The notes: generated by a model from the sequence alone, not told the origin. A stretch of DNA of 64,000 bases from Lentibacillus sediminis (GCF_002763455.1 NZ_NIXK01000005.1:124001-188000); one strand, 5' to 3'; counted from the first letter of the stretch, positions 24,538 to 34,794 are shown. Made by a program: numbers and translations.

Positions 24538-26366
24538 TATGCACCCCTCCGCTTCTGCTCGATCAGCGGAAGTGTAAAGAGGATCGTCGTCCCTTTACCT
24601 TCTTTGCTCGTTGCCCAGATTTTGCCGTGATGGGCCTCTACAAGTTCCTTGGAAATTGCAAGGCCAAGCCCGGTGCCGCCAAGTTTTCTGGTTCTTGCTT
24701 TATCGGCACGGTAGAAACGTTCAAAGATTTTTTCCACCTTGTCATAGCTGATGCCCATGCCCTCATCCCGGACACTGACCAGCAGATAGTGCCGTTTGGC
24801 TTCTACTTTCAAGTTGATTTCTCCGCCCTCCGGCGAGTATTTTATCGCATTGGTAATGATGTTATCCAGCACCTGCGTCATTTTGTCCTTGTCCATCCAT
24901 ACGTGGTAGCGGCCACTCGGCAGGCTTCGCTTAAGCGATATATGTTCTGGCAGATTCATTTCAAAGCGATCAATCACCTGATGGAAATAATCGATAAAAT
25001 CAGCGCGTTCCTTCTGCAGCGGATATTCTTCGGCATCCATTTTCGACAGCTGCAAGAGATCATTGACCATCCGAATCATCCGGTCTGTCTCCGTCTGCGT
25101 GACATGAAGAAACCTCGGCGCGATCTCTTTGTCCTCCCAAGCCCCGTCATTCAATGCTTCGAGATAGCTCTTCATTGTCGTCAATGGGGTGCGCAGTTCA
25201 TGCGACACATTGGAAACAAACTCCCGCTGCTCCTGTTCCGCTTTTTCCTGTTCGGTCACATCGCTGATGACGGAGATAAACCCGCTGATGTCGCCTTCCT
25301 CGTCAACGATGGTCGAGAAGTTCGCTCGTACCAGAAAGAACTGATCCTCACTGGAGAAGTCAATAATCATCGACCCGCTGTCATGCAGTTCGGTCATATC
25401 AACCACTTTCTCTTCCAGCTGCAAGACATCAATTAAATCTTTCCCTCTCATATCGTCCGGATTATGCCCAATCAGCCGTCCAGCGGCATCATTCATCAGT
25501 GTAACCGCCCCGGCATTGTCGGTGGCAATCACCCCGTCGGACATGTTGGAAAGGACCGAGCTCAGTTTCAGCTGTTCCTCCTCAATCGTGGCATAGGAAT
25601 GCTTCAGCCGGGAGTTCAAGTCATTGAACGTGTCAGCCAGCAGCCCGATTTCATCCTTGGAATAGACATTTACCTTTTGGGTGAAATCCCCCCGCGCCAT
25701 CGTTTGCGCCTGTCTGCGCATCTCGGAAATCGGCTTGGTAATCGTCCGGGCCACAATCACACCGATGATAGCCGAGACGGCAATCGCAAGCAGAGACCCC
25801 CTGAGGAAAATATTGTTGATGTTCTGCACCTGATTATAGACACCTTGCAGCGAAGCCTCGAGATAAATGACGCCTTCGACATTATTTTCATTATTAAAAA
25901 TCGGCACCGCCTGCACGCGGACCGGTTCGCTTATTTCCCGATTGTACCCTGTTTCTTCCACTCTGGTATCTAATAAAAGTACGTTCTGCACGATCTCTCT
26001 GCTCGTTCTCTTCCCAACAGCATCCTGATTCAGGGGATCATTTGTCCCAAGAATCCGGCTCTGGTTGTCAATCACTTCCAATGTCGTAATGTCCTCTGCG
26101 TTAACATTAGAAACAATACTCTGAATCTCCTGCTCTAAGGTCGGTCCCTCACCTTGATCACTGCGCTCCCTGTTGAATGCCTGCTCCAGATTTAAGCTTA
26201 AGAGATCCACACGGTCGTCAATGGAACTTTCAAACGTCTCCATCAATTCTTTTTCCAGTTCACTTGTAAAAAACGACCCGATCACCTGGATAGCTACAAG
26301 CAGCAAGAGAATATAAATCACCGTGAACTTTGATTGAATCGAACGAAAAAAACCGACTTTATTCAT
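24537..26366 (-). CDS. walK: WalK (YycG) sensor histidine kinase
   Basis: From the ATG at 26366 it has 609 residues and the full WalK order: membrane segment 1 (about 15-33), an extracellular Cache-type domain (35-180), membrane segment 2 (about 188-208), HAMP (209-260), PAS (263-373), phospho-acceptor H-box with His389 in SNVSHELRTPLTTM, and the ATPase domain (N-box DNIITNAIKYSP, G1 VRDEGMGI, GGTGLGLAISK). The kinase controls peptidoglycan remodelling through WalR. A TTG at 26372 is in frame but lies too near the AGGAG. The gene starts directly after walR. Confidence 0.97.
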   Translation of the reverse strand: MNKVGFFRSIQSKFTVIYILLLLVAIQVIGSFFTSELEKELMETFESSIDDRVDLLSLNLEQAFNRERSDQGEGPTLEQEIQSIVSNVNAEDITTLEVIDNQSRILGTNDPLNQDAVGKRTSREIVQNVLLLDTRVEETGYNREISEPVRVQAVPIFNNENNVEGVIYLEASLQGVYNQVQNINNIFLRGSLLAIAVSAIIGVIVARTITKPISEMRRQAQTMARGDFTQKVNVYSKDEIGLLADTFNDLNSRLKHSYATIEEEQLKLSSVLSNMSDGVIATDNAGAVTLMNDAAGRLIGHNPDDMRGKDLIDVLQLEEKVVDMTELHDSGSMIIDFSSEDQFFLVRANFSTIVDEEGDISGFISVISDVTEQEKAEQEQREFVSNVSHELRTPLTTMKSYLEALNDGAWEDKEIAPRFLHVTQTETDRMIRMVNDLLQLSKMDAEEYPLQKERADFIDYFHQVIDRFEMNLPEHISLKRSLPSGRYHVWMDKDKMTQVLDNIITNAIKYSPEGGEINLKVEAKRHYLLVSVRDEGMGISYDKVEKIFERFYRADKARTRKLGGTGLGLAISKELVEAHHGKIWATSKEGKGTTILFTLPLIEQKRRGA

Positions 26367-26372
26367 AGGCAA

Positions 26373-27074
26373 CTACTCCTGCTCAGGATTTCGTAAATAA
26401 TAGCCAACTCCCCGGCGGGTCACGATCCACGTTGGGTTGCTCGGATTCTCCTCAATTTTTTCACGAAGCCGGCGCACGGTTACATCCACGGTACGAACAT
26501 CGCCGAAATAATCATAACCCCACACCGTTTCCAGCAGGTGTTCGCGTGTCATCACCTGGCCAATATGGCGCGCCAGATAATGGAGCAGCTCAAATTCACG
26601 GTGGGTCAGCTCAATCTTCACCCCGTCCCGCGAAACGATATAGGCGTCCGGATGAATCACCAGAGCACCGATATTAATGTCTTTGGACTGTTTCACTGCA
26701 TCATCCGGCACCTGCTGTCTCCGCAGGTTGGCCTTCACCCTGGCAATCAGCTCGCGGTTGCTGAACGGCTTGGTCACATAGTCATCCGCGCCCATTTCCA
26801 GTCCCAACACCTTGTCAATCTCCGAGTCCTTCGCCGTCAGCATAATAATCGGCATGGATTGAGTTTTGCGGATCTCGCGACATACCTCATTGCCGTCCCT
26901 CTCAGGCAGCATAATATCAAGCAAAATCAGATCCGGGTTCTCCGTTTCGGCCAGTTCAATCGCCTCATCGCCGTCATAGCCGACGACGACCTCATAGCCT
27001 TCTTTTTCCAAGTTAAATTTCAATATATCTGCAATTGGCTGTTCGTCATCTACCACAAGTATTTTCTGGCTCAT
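26373..27074 (-). CDS. walR: WalR (YycF) response regulator
   Basis: The 233-residue protein is an OmpR-type regulator. The receiver domain shows ILVVDDE, the phospho-acceptor Asp53 in [10 protein letters not shown], Thr in IIMLTAKD and Lys in [10 protein letters not shown]; the C-terminal winged helix has [11 protein letters not shown] and [19 protein letters not shown]. WalR is the essential regulator of cell-wall hydrolases. It is the first gene of walRKHIJ, with a promoter at 27111-27139. Confidence 0.98.
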   Translation of the reverse strand: MSQKILVVDDEQPIADILKFNLEKEGYEVVVGYDGDEAIELAETENPDLILLDIMLPERDGNEVCREIRKTQSMPIIMLTAKDSEIDKVLGLEMGADDYVTKPFSNRELIARVKANLRRQQVPDDAVKQSKDINIGALVIHPDAYIVSRDGVKIELTHREFELLHYLARHIGQVMTREHLLETVWGYDYFGDVRTVDVTVRRLREKIEENPSNPTWIVTRRGVGYYLRNPEQE

Positions 27075-27110
27075 TTACGCCACATCCTTTTCACGGTTAC
27101 TCTAGCCTCT

Positions 27111-27139
27111 ATTTTACCGTATTTTGGCGGAAATGTCTT
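27111..27139 (-). promoter_or_regulatory. Probable walR operon promoter
   Basis: On the minus strand AAGACA (27139-27134), 17 bp, TAAAAT (27116-27111). The -35 element is poor, the -10 element and spacing are good. Confidence 0.45.
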
Positions 27140-27177
27140 GGGTTGGGGGGATTTCTTTTTTGGGGAGGAAAAAGTGC

Positions 27178-27225
27178 AGTGCCTGTCACTTCCCGAATTT
27201 TAGTGCCTGTCACTTCCCGAATTTT
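27178..27225. repeat. 24-bp direct repeat upstream of walR
   Basis: AGTGCCTGTCACTTCCCGAA plus TTTT occurs twice in exact tandem (27178-27201, 27202-27225), about 40 bp before the walR -35 element. The rest of the gap 27075-27397 shows no gene. Confidence 0.85.
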
Positions 27226-27397
27226 GTCGAAACTGCTCTGCAGCTCCGGAAATATCCTTCGCGCTCTTTAGGAAAGTTAAAAGACCCCGCAGGAAATGAC
27301 CTTCCTCCGAGGGGGTGATGCGTTGCCCTAAGGTGCGCGACCGGCCGAAGCAGTATAAATAAGCAGCAGCAAAACTTACGAAATGAGCTTTAAAACA

Positions 27398-27943
27398 CTA
27401 AAACACAATAAAAAAGTTGTTGGCGAAGAAGAGGGTATTTACACCCGTGAGCACCCATTTCCTCCAGCCTTTTCCGAGTGCTCCGGCTAACATTCCAATT
27501 AAAGGGATAAGGATTAACCCCAATAAAAAAAGCCCCAAAACCGCGAATGCAATATAATCATCCAGAAAAAGGACGGAAGCGAACCAGAGGGGTAGTAAAA
27601 TCACACATGCCAGTGAGGTGCGGTGAAACTTTTTCTCATAGTCCCTTACCCATTCTTTGGCAACCAGGAAATAAAAATCATCTTCCTCTCTGTATTCCCG
27701 AACGTTCATAAACGCTTCAGCCAATATTCGTGAGCCTTTTGTTTTTAACGTGTTGGGTCCATTTGTCAAATCTTCATTTAAGTGATTGCCCTCAAGCAGG
27801 ACGGTATAAGCTCTTTTCATTGTCGTTATGAGTTCCCGATCTCTGCCTTTTTTCCGCAATTTGTCATTATTTTGACGCAGCAGTAAATAGCAAAAGAATC
27901 TTAGTGTTGGCAGTAAAAGCCGGGAAAGGGTTTTGCGAAACAT
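27398..27943 (-). CDS. Unknown membrane protein
   Basis: I do not recognise this 181-residue protein. The N-terminus is basic and hydrophobic (SRLLLPTLRFFCYLLLRQ), a charged middle follows (residues 25-105, with YREEDDFYFLVAKEWVRDY), and two or three membrane segments lie between residues 110 and 155 (SLACVILLPLWFASVLFLDD, FAVLGLFLLGLILIPLIGML). The ATG at 27943 has only a weak ribosome binding site (AAAGG). It is a lone gene between the wal operon and the HepT/MntA pair, an accessory location. Confidence 0.6.
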   Translation of the reverse strand: MFRKTLSRLLLPTLRFFCYLLLRQNNDKLRKKGRDRELITTMKRAYTVLLEGNHLNEDLTNGPNTLKTKGSRILAEAFMNVREYREEDDFYFLVAKEWVRDYEKKFHRTSLACVILLPLWFASVLFLDDYIAFAVLGLFLLGLILIPLIGMLAGALGKGWRKWVLTGVNTLFFANNFFIVF

Positions 27944-28011
27944 GTAACACGGCCTTTCTAGTTTTTGTGTTTTGTCATGTTGTTAAAAACATAAGGATCG
28001 ATTTACTTTGG

Positions 28012-28341
28012 TTACTCCTGCAGCAGTTTAGTTATTTTCACCTTTAAAAGTGGCAGCTCTTTGTCGAGTACATTCCAGACTATTTCATTATCAACCCCAA
28101 AGTATTCATGGATCAATACATTTCTCATTCCTGCCATTTCACTCCATGGTATATCATTTTCTCTTAACTTTAAATCTGCAGATAAATGCTTTGTTGCTTC
28201 ACCAATAATTTCCAAATTCCTTATGACTGCATCTTGGATCATTTTTGAACTAAAATAATCCGTTTTACCATTTGGAATATAACTCTCGATACTGTTGATA
28301 CATTCTAAAATGTGAGTTAAATACATTTGATCATTTTTCAT
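28012..28341 (-). CDS. HepT-like ribonuclease toxin
   Basis: The 109-residue all-helical protein is a HepT/DUF86-type HEPN ribonuclease. The catalytic R-x4-H-x-Y motif is intact as RNVLIHEYFG near residue 72. HepT toxins cleave RNA and are inactivated when the partner MntA adds AMP to the tyrosine of this motif. The gene overlaps the MntA-type gene by 4 nt, with the nucleotidyltransferase gene first. Confidence 0.9.
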   Translation of the reverse strand: MKNDQMYLTHILECINSIESYIPNGKTDYFSSKMIQDAVIRNLEIIGEATKHLSADLKLRENDIPWSEMAGMRNVLIHEYFGVDNEIVWNVLDKELPLLKVKITKLLQE

Positions 28342-28628
28342 AATGAAATAGCCTCGTTCAATATTTCTTCTTTAATACTTGAATGAATAGAATTCTCCGT
28401 GACGACATCCACATCTCTACCAAGCAGGCTTTCCACCTCTTGCTTAAATCTGATTAGATCAAAAAGACTTCTGCCCTCTTCAAAACTTACCAATAAGTCT
28501 ATATCACTATTTTTTTGTTCCGCTCCCTTTGCGACGGAGCCAAATAACTTCAAGCTTTTTATCCCATGGGCCTTGGCACTCGTTATTAATTTTTCACGGT
28601 TGTCTTGTACCTGCATATAAATCGACAA
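28338..28628 (-). CDS. MntA-type nucleotidyltransferase antitoxin
   Basis: This 96-residue minimal nucleotidyltransferase has the GSxxxG...DxD motif as LFGSVAKGAEQKNSDIDLLV and is the usual partner of HepT in type VII toxin-antitoxin pairs, where it AMPylates the toxin. The TTG at 28628 lies 5 nt after GGAGGTGGG and is preferred over the ATG at 28616. It is translationally coupled to the hepT-like gene through a 4-nt overlap. Confidence 0.9.
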   Translation of the reverse strand: MSIYMQVQDNREKLITSAKAHGIKSLKLFGSVAKGAEQKNSDIDLLVSFEEGRSLFDLIRFKQEVESLLGRDVDVVTENSIHSSIKEEILNEAISL

Positions 28629-28701
28629 AGAAACCCACCTCCAAGGTACGTTTTATATTTATATCTATTTTAACATATACGGGAAATTAATTATTGGTTC
28701 T

Positions 28702-28742
28702 AAAAAAATGACTGCTATCCTAGGGGAGAGCAGTCATTTTTT
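28702..28742. terminator. Terminator of purA
   Basis: AAAAAAATGACTGCT pairs with AGCAGTCATTTTTT. It has A and T runs on both sides but no gene converges on it from the left. Confidence 0.88.
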
Positions 28743-28751
28743 ATATGAGCT

Positions 28752-30038
28752 TTAGCTATACACACTCCGCACAACATTCGTCTGCGAGCGATCCGGACCA
28801 ACGGAAAAGACAGACAGCGGAATCTTGGTCAGCTGGGAAATGCGCTCCAAGTAGTGACGGGCATTCTCAGGCAGATCTCCCAGATTACGCACCCCGGTGA
28901 TGTCCTCGGTCCAGCCAGGCATTTCTTCATACACCGGTTCACATTCTGCCAGGACAGACAGACTTGCCGGAAATTCTTCCATGATTTCTCCTTGATAGCG
29001 GTAGGCGACACAAATTTTCAGCGTCTCAATTCCAGTTAGAACATCGAGCGAATTAAGCGAAAGATCGGTAATCCCACTGACACGGCGAGCATGGCGCACG
29101 ACCACGCTGTCAAACCAGCCAACCCGGCGTGCTCTGCCTGTCGTAGTGCCATATTCGCGGCCGACTTCGCGGATTTGTTCACCTATTGCATCATGCAACT
29201 CGGTTGGGAAAGGGCCATCACCCACCCGAGTGGTGTAGGCTTTCGACACACCGACGACATGATTGATCTTTGTCGGGCCGACCCCGGAACCAATCGTCAC
29301 TCCTCCTGCAATAGGATTCGACGAGGTAACGAACGGATAGGTTCCCTGGTCGATGTCCAGCATCACACCCTGCGCCCCTTCAAATAGCACACGGCGTCCC
29401 TCATCCAGTGCATCATTCAAAACAACGGAAGTGTCGCACACATACTGTTTCATCTGCTGGCCGTATTCATAATACTCCTCCAAAATATCTTCCACCCTTA
29501 GAGGCTCCACTTCGTATACTTTTTCAAACAAACGGTTTTTCTCTTTGAGATTTTGCTCTAATTTCTCACGGAAACTGTCTTTATCCAGCAAATCGGCAAT
29601 CCGGATTCCGCATCTTGCCGCTTTATCCATGTATGCCGGGCCGATCCCTTTCTTGGTCGTGCCGATTTTATTGGCGCCCTTATCGGCCTCCTGGAAAACA
29701 TCCAGCTGCAGGTGATACGGCAAAATAACATGGGCACGGTTGCTGATACGAAGATTCTCGGTGGAAATATTGCGCTCATGCAAATAGGCGATCTCCTCGA
29801 CAAATGCCTTTGGATCAATCACCATCCCATTGCCAAGCACACAAATTTTATCATCAAAAAATATCCCGGACGGAATTAAATGCAATTTATACGTTTCGTT
29901 ATCAAATTTAATGGTATGCCCCGCATTGTTTCCCCCTTGATAACGGGCCACAACCTCGGCATTCTGCGATAGAAAGTCGGTAATCTTTCCCTTTCCTTCA
30001 TCGCCCCACTGCGTTCCAACAACAACTACTGAGGACAT
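28752..30038 (-). CDS. purA: Adenylosuccinate synthetase
   Basis: The 428-residue enzyme joins IMP and aspartate with GTP, the first committed step to AMP. Landmarks are the start [20 protein letters not shown] with the GTP loop, GGNNAGHT, the IMP-binding [36 protein letters not shown] and the C-terminal SVGPDRSQT. The length is normal. It is monocistronic with a PurR-type operator upstream. Confidence 0.98.
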   Translation of the reverse strand: MSSVVVVGTQWGDEGKGKITDFLSQNAEVVARYQGGNNAGHTIKFDNETYKLHLIPSGIFFDDKICVLGNGMVIDPKAFVEEIAYLHERNISTENLRISNRAHVILPYHLQLDVFQEADKGANKIGTTKKGIGPAYMDKAARCGIRIADLLDKDSFREKLEQNLKEKNRLFEKVYEVEPLRVEDILEEYYEYGQQMKQYVCDTSVVLNDALDEGRRVLFEGAQGVMLDIDQGTYPFVTSSNPIAGGVTIGSGVGPTKINHVVGVSKAYTTRVGDGPFPTELHDAIGEQIREVGREYGTTTGRARRVGWFDSVVVRHARRVSGITDLSLNSLDVLTGIETLKICVAYRYQGEIMEEFPASLSVLAECEPVYEEMPGWTEDITGVRNLGDLPENARHYLERISQLTKIPLSVFSVGPDRSQTNVVRSVYS

Positions 30039-30091
30039 GATGCACCTCCACTGAATAATGTAAAATATGTTTTTTGTTAAGTACAGGGCTA

Positions 30092-30120
30092 AGTTTATCA
30101 GTAATGGTGGGGGAAGTCAA
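30092..30120 (-). promoter_or_regulatory. purA promoter
   Basis: On the minus strand TTGACT (30120-30115), 17 bp, TAAACT (30097-30092), placed 54 bp before the purA start. Confidence 0.7.
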
Positions 30121-30126
30121 TTGGAT

Positions 30127-30164
30127 TACGAACAATATTTACTTTTGATCTATTATTGTTCGGT
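30127..30164. promoter_or_regulatory. PurR operator (two PurBoxes)
   Basis: CGAACAAT at 30129-30136 and ATTGTTCG at 30155-30162 are inverted with 18 bp between them, the layout of the PurBox pair bound by B. subtilis PurR. It lies directly upstream of the purA -35 element, so purA should be repressed by PurR and relieved by PRPP. Confidence 0.8.
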
Positions 30165-30242
30165 TAAGATCAAGAGAAGTTATGTTAAACTATAGGAAGG
30201 AGGGTTCCGCAAACGAACCGCGATTAGAAAAAGGTGATAAAC

Positions 30243-30440
30243 TTGAACGCATGGAAAGAATTTATATCCAGTTTTTTGCTGATCATCAGCTGGTTTATTT
30301 TTGCGGTAAGTGCGTATTTGCTATATTGGACAGTTATCATGCCATTCTATTTTATTATTCCTTTTCTGATTTCCTTATTTACCGGTTTGTTATGCCTTTG
30401 GTTGTCAAGAAAACTGGATGACAGGAAAAAGGACATGTAG
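30243..30440 (+). CDS. Small unknown membrane protein
   Basis: A 65-residue product starts at TTG 30243, 6 nt after AAAAAGGTG. It has two membrane segments (FLLIISWFIFAVSAYLLYW and FIIPFLISLFTGLLCLWL) and ends in the charged RKLDDRKKDM. No family is recognised. It precedes the HIT gene by 32 bp in the same direction, so the two may share a transcript. Confidence 0.6.
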   Translation: MNAWKEFISSFLLIISWFIFAVSAYLLYWTVIMPFYFIIPFLISLFTGLLCLWLSRKLDDRKKDM

Positions 30441-30472
30441 TTGGGCGATACACAAAATAAAGGAGCATGATA

Positions 30473-30877
30473 ATGGACAAAAATTGTGCTTTCTGTCACC
30501 CGGAAATTGAACCTGAGCAAAAAATTGTGTTAAGTAATGAGCATTGCATGTTCTTACAGCTGAACCAATCGCAAATACCAGGCAGCCCACTGGAGGGTGC
30601 TGGTGTCATTGTGCCTAAGAAACATCGAAGAACCGCATTTGAATTGTCGCAGGATGAATGGAACGCAACCTATACGCTACTTCAAGATGTGAAACAATAT
30701 TTAGATGAAGCGTATAAGCCACAGGGTTATAATCTCGGCTGGAATTGCGGGGAAGTTGGCGGTCAGCATATTTTTCATGCTCATTTTCATGTGCTGCCGA
30801 GATATGAGGATGAAACGCTGGCAGGAAAAGGGATCAGGTATATGTTTAAAAGTGGAAAAAATCAGAGGAAGAGTTAG
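30473..30877 (+). CDS. HIT family protein
   Basis: The product has 134 residues from the ATG at 30473, 7 nt after AAAGGAG. It has the histidine-triad motif HIFHAHFHVLP near residue 100 and N-terminal CAFCHPEI, a possible zinc pair. HIT proteins hydrolyse nucleoside phosphoramidates or dinucleotides in the cytoplasm. It belongs to the broad HIT/GalT superfamily; the exact substrate is unknown. Confidence 0.9.
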   Translation: MDKNCAFCHPEIEPEQKIVLSNEHCMFLQLNQSQIPGSPLEGAGVIVPKKHRRTAFELSQDEWNATYTLLQDVKQYLDEAYKPQGYNLGWNCGEVGGQHIFHAHFHVLPRYEDETLAGKGIRYMFKSGKNQRKS

Positions 30878-30900
30878 AAGGTCACTTTCTTCATTCCCAA

Positions 30901-30933
30901 CAAAAAAACAGCCCTTCCACACAGAAGGACTGC
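30901..30933. terminator. Terminator between the HIT gene and dnaC
   Basis: CAAAAAAACAGCCCTTCC pairs with GAAGGACTG; the run of T on the minus strand serves dnaC. Confidence 0.75.
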
Positions 30934-30943
30934 TTCCCCACTC

Positions 30944-32308
30944 TTACACCGGCACCGGAGGAATATCGCTCTCCTGATAACGGTGGTCCAAGTCTACAAA
31001 CTTATTATACTCTTTGACAAACGCCAGCTCGACCGTACCAGTCGGGCCGTTACGCTGCTTGGAGATGATAATTTCGATAATGTTCTGCTGCTCCGACTCC
31101 GAATCATAATAGTCATCGCGGTACAGGAAGCCGACAATGTCCGCATCCTGCTCAATGCTTCCCGATTCCCTGAGATCCGACATCATTGGACGCTTGTCCT
31201 GCCGTGATTCCACACCACGGGACAGCTGCGACAGGGCAATCAGCGGCACATTCAGTTCCCTGGCCAACCCTTTCAAGGCGCGGGAAATCTCGGAAACTTC
31301 CTGCTGGCGGTTTTCCCGGGAATTCCCCGATCCCTGGATCAGCTGCAGGTAGTCAATCAGAATCATGCCCAGGCCCTGCTCCTGCTTGAGACGGCGGCAT
31401 TTGGAGCGGATTTCGCTGACACGGATGCCCGGAGAATCGTCAATATAAATCCCCGCATTGGACAGCGAGCCCATCGCCATTGTGAGCTTGCTCCAGTCAT
31501 CGGCCTGCAGCTGGCCATTCCTTAGTCTTTGGGAATCAATGTTTCCCTCCGCACAAAGCATCCGCTGCACCAACTGCTCCGCTCCCATCTCTAAGCTGAA
31601 AATCGCGACATTTTCATTACTGTTGACGGCGACATTTTGCGCCACATTCAGGGCAAAAGCCGTCTTACCGACAGACGGACGGGCCGCAACGATAATCAGA
31701 TCATTCCGCTGAAATCCCGAGGTAATCCGGTCGAGATCGCGAAAACCTGTCGCCACTCCTGTCACGTCATCACTGGCCTGGTGGAGCTGTTCAATATTGT
31801 CATAGACTTCAATCAGCACATCTTTGATTGCTTTAAAGTTCCCAGAGTTTTGCCTGCTGGACACTTCAAGAATGTTTTTCTCCGCTTCATTTAAAACATC
31901 ATCCACGTCATCCTCTTTTTCAAAGCCAGATGTGACAATGTCCGTCGCTGTGCGGATCAGCCGCCTCAGCAGCGCTTTTTCTTCCACAATTTGACTGTAA
32001 TACTGAATGTTTGCTGCTGTCGGTACACTGCCCGCCACCTCGGAAAGATAGGCAACGCCGCCCGCTTCATCGAGCTGTTTGGCGTTTTGCAGATAGGTAG
32101 TGACGGTAACCAGGTCAATTGGTTCCCCGCGATCGGCCAGTTTCATCATGGCGGCGAAAATCCGCTGATGGCCTGCCCGGTAAAAGTCTTCTGCAACCAA
32201 CAGCTCTGACGCAGTGGTGAAAGCTTCCGGTTCCAAAAAGACCGCGCCGATCACCGACTGCTCTGCTTCAATATTATGCGGCGGTATCCGCTCATTCCAT
32301 TCGTTCAT
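30944..32308 (-). CDS. dnaC: Replicative DNA helicase (DnaB family)
   Basis: The 454-residue hexameric helicase (dnaC in B. subtilis, dnaB elsewhere) unwinds DNA at the fork. The N-terminal domain begins PPHNIEAEQSVIGAVFLEPE; the RecA-like domain holds Walker A ARPSVGKTAFALN near residue 212, FSLEMGAEQLVQRM, Walker B ILIDYLQLIQG and LSQLSRGVESR. No intein is present. It follows rplI by 57 bp. Confidence 0.97.
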   Translation of the reverse strand: MNEWNERIPPHNIEAEQSVIGAVFLEPEAFTTASELLVAEDFYRAGHQRIFAAMMKLADRGEPIDLVTVTTYLQNAKQLDEAGGVAYLSEVAGSVPTAANIQYYSQIVEEKALLRRLIRTATDIVTSGFEKEDDVDDVLNEAEKNILEVSSRQNSGNFKAIKDVLIEVYDNIEQLHQASDDVTGVATGFRDLDRITSGFQRNDLIIVAARPSVGKTAFALNVAQNVAVNSNENVAIFSLEMGAEQLVQRMLCAEGNIDSQRLRNGQLQADDWSKLTMAMGSLSNAGIYIDDSPGIRVSEIRSKCRRLKQEQGLGMILIDYLQLIQGSGNSRENRQQEVSEISRALKGLARELNVPLIALSQLSRGVESRQDKRPMMSDLRESGSIEQDADIVGFLYRDDYYDSESEQQNIIEIIISKQRNGPTGTVELAFVKEYNKFVDLDHRYQESDIPPVPV

Positions 32309-32365
32309 CGCAACGGATCCCCCTCCTTTTTAGCAAGGCTTCAAAACTTTACATACAAACAAAAT

Positions 32366-32812
32366 CTACTGCTCGCTCACATGCACCTTCACCGAACCGG
32401 ACACTTCCGGATGCAGTTTTACAGGCACAGTTGTGTAACCAAGGGCACGAATCGGCTCATCCAATTCAATTTTCCGTTTATCAATATTATAACCATACTC
32501 TTTTTTCAGGGCATCGGCAATATGCTTCGACGTAATCGAGCCAAACAAACGGCCGCTGTCGCCGGATTTGGCTTTTAATTCCACGGTCAGATCAGCCAGG
32601 GTGTCCCGTAAATCCATCGCTTCTTCTTTTTCTTCCTGCTCCTGCTGCTCGGCTTTTTTCTTTTGTGTCTCCAAGGCTTTCAAATTTCCTGCGGTGGCTT
32701 CCTGGGCAATATTATTTTTCAGCAGGTAGTTGCGTGCATAGCCGTCCGACACGTTTTTCACTTCGCCTTTGTTTCCTTTGCCTTTTACATCTTTCAGGAA
32801 TATTACCTTCAT
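32366..32812 (-). CDS. rplI: 50S ribosomal protein L9
   Basis: The 148-residue protein has the L9 N-terminal domain ([28 protein letters not shown]), the long connecting helix and the C-terminal RNA-binding domain ([35 protein letters not shown]). It overlaps the gdpP stop by 4 nt. Confidence 0.98.
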   Translation of the reverse strand: MKVIFLKDVKGKGNKGEVKNVSDGYARNYLLKNNIAQEATAGNLKALETQKKKAEQQEQEEKEEAMDLRDTLADLTVELKAKSGDSGRLFGSITSKHIADALKKEYGYNIDKRKIELDEPIRALGYTTVPVKLHPEVSGSVKVHVSEQ

Positions 32813-34794
32813 CCTTCTTCTCTCCCCTCAAAGTAATCATCTAATATATCTCTTAATAATGCTTCTGCATCATCAAGTGTGGTGTCTTCAATTTGCGTAG
32901 CGGCGTTGGTTAAATGTCCGCCGCCATTCATTTTTTCCATAACCACCTGCACATTGACTTCTCCGAGCGACCGGGCACTGATGCCGATCCTGCCGTCATC
33001 GCGTTCGGAAATCACGAACGAGGCATTGATTCCGCTCATCGTCAAGAGCGTATCTGCCGCCTGCGCAATCAGCACATGTCCATAGGTTTTGCCGCTTTCC
33101 GCCTTGGCGATGGCAACCGTGTCACGGAAAACTTCAGAGCGCTCAATCAGTTTCGCTCGTTTCACATAAAGATCGAGATCCTCTTTCATAAATTGCTGGA
33201 CTAAGATAGTATCGGCCCCTTTGGCACGCAGATAGGAGGCGGCGTCAAAGGTCCGCGACCCCGTTCTCAATGAGAAACTTTTCGTATCCACGATGATTCC
33301 CGCCAAAAGCGCTGTTGCCTCGAGCATTCTCAGCTTCAACGTTTTCGGCTGGTATTCCAGCAGCTCGGTGACCAGTTCTGCGGTCGAGGAGGCATATGGT
33401 TCCATGTAAACAAGGGTCGCATTTTCGATAAAATCTTCCCCGCGTCGGTGGTGGTCAATCACCACTTTGTAATCGGTCAAATCAAGCAGCTCGGGGCTCG
33501 CGACCATGGACGGCCGGTGTGTATCCACCACCACAACGAGGGTGCGTGTCCCGGTGATTTCCTCTGCTTCCTCCGGGTCAATGAAGTCCTCCCAGAGGCT
33601 CTCCTCATTCTGGATAGCCTCAACCAAGCGGTACACCCCTGTATCCACATCATCCGGATCAAAGACAATATAGCCATCCACGTCATTCGCCTTGGCGATG
33701 TTCAGAATACCGATCGCCGCACCAAGCGAGTCCATGTCCGGGGATTTATGCCCCATAATCACGACATTGTCGCTGTAACGGACCAAATCTTTCAGCGCGT
33801 GGGAAATCACGCGCGCCCGGACGCGGGTCCGTTTTTCCATTGGATTGGTTTTCCCGCCGTAGAACCGGACTTTTCCTTCTTTATCTTTGATTGCCACCTG
33901 GTCACCGCCGCGGCCCAGCGCCAGATCAAGACTGGATTGTGCCATGTCGCCAAGTGTCGGCAGGTCAACATTTCCCACACCAACGCCGATGCTTAACGTT
34001 AATGAGTTGCCGCTTTCGCCATTCAATTCCCGCACTTCATCGAGAATATCAAATTTTGCCCGCTCCAGCCGCTGCAGGATTTCTTTTGTCCCCACAGCCA
34101 AAAACCGCTCCTGGGACGTCCGTTTTAAATAAAATCCCTGATTGCCCGCCCAGTCATTCAGCAGATTGGTCACCTGGGAATTCAGCTGGCTTTTGGTGGC
34201 ATCATCCATGTTCTGGGTGATTTCCTCGTAATTATCCAAAAAGATGATCGCCAAAATCGTCTGGTCATTATAATAAAGTGTCTGCAGCTCGGACTGTTTC
34301 GTGCGGTCAAACAAATACAAGAGCCGCTCCTCATTTTTTACCGCCGTCTGAAACTCATAACCGCCGACTTCAATCCATACTTCCTTTTTATTTTCATTGA
34401 TGGCCGGAATCAGAGCCTCTGACAGCTGATTAAGCGAATCCCCAACAAGGGAATCATCTCCCTCGGCAAATTTGTTCATATATGGGTTCGCCCATTCAAC
34501 GAGGTAGTCCTCATTATATAGAATAATTCCAAATGGCATTTCCAAGAGTGCCTCTTCCCCGACCTTTTTGACCCGGTGAGAAAGGGTGGAGATGTACTGC
34601 TCTGTCTCATGGAGCAGCGTTCGCTCGGTACGTACACTATAGTAAAAGGAAACAACTAAAAACAGCGTCATAATGAGACCCAGCACCCATTGGAAATACC
34701 AAATCACAGCCAGAAGGATCAGTGAGAGCACATAAATGACCCATAAATGGCTGCTTAATGCTGGTTTCTTTTGTAAATTTGGCATTCCATTCAT
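32809..34794 (-). CDS. gdpP: Cyclic-di-AMP phosphodiesterase GdpP
   Basis: The 661-residue membrane enzyme (YybT) lowers c-di-AMP. The order is two membrane segments (about residues 14-52), a PAS domain (60-150), a degenerate GGDEF domain (170-300) and DHH/DHHA1 domains (about 340-655). The DHH motifs are visible as [17 protein letters not shown] and [11 protein letters not shown], and GGGHLTNAA near the end. It is coupled to rplI and lies 37 bp after yybS. Confidence 0.96.
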   Translation of the reverse strand: MNGMPNLQKKPALSSHLWVIYVLSLILLAVIWYFQWVLGLIMTLFLVVSFYYSVRTERTLLHETEQYISTLSHRVKKVGEEALLEMPFGIILYNEDYLVEWANPYMNKFAEGDDSLVGDSLNQLSEALIPAINENKKEVWIEVGGYEFQTAVKNEERLLYLFDRTKQSELQTLYYNDQTILAIIFLDNYEEITQNMDDATKSQLNSQVTNLLNDWAGNQGFYLKRTSQERFLAVGTKEILQRLERAKFDILDEVRELNGESGNSLTLSIGVGVGNVDLPTLGDMAQSSLDLALGRGGDQVAIKDKEGKVRFYGGKTNPMEKRTRVRARVISHALKDLVRYSDNVVIMGHKSPDMDSLGAAIGILNIAKANDVDGYIVFDPDDVDTGVYRLVEAIQNEESLWEDFIDPEEAEEITGTRTLVVVVDTHRPSMVASPELLDLTDYKVVIDHHRRGEDFIENATLVYMEPYASSTAELVTELLEYQPKTLKLRMLEATALLAGIIVDTKSFSLRTGSRTFDAASYLRAKGADTILVQQFMKEDLDLYVKRAKLIERSEVFRDTVAIAKAESGKTYGHVLIAQAADTLLTMSGINASFVISERDDGRIGISARSLGEVNVQVVMEKMNGGGHLTNAATQIEDTTLDDAEALLRDILDDYFEGREEG

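Noticed and set aside
31307-31320. Noc-like site TTTTCCCGGGAATT inside dnaC
   Set aside because: Two mismatches within coding sequence; likely chance.
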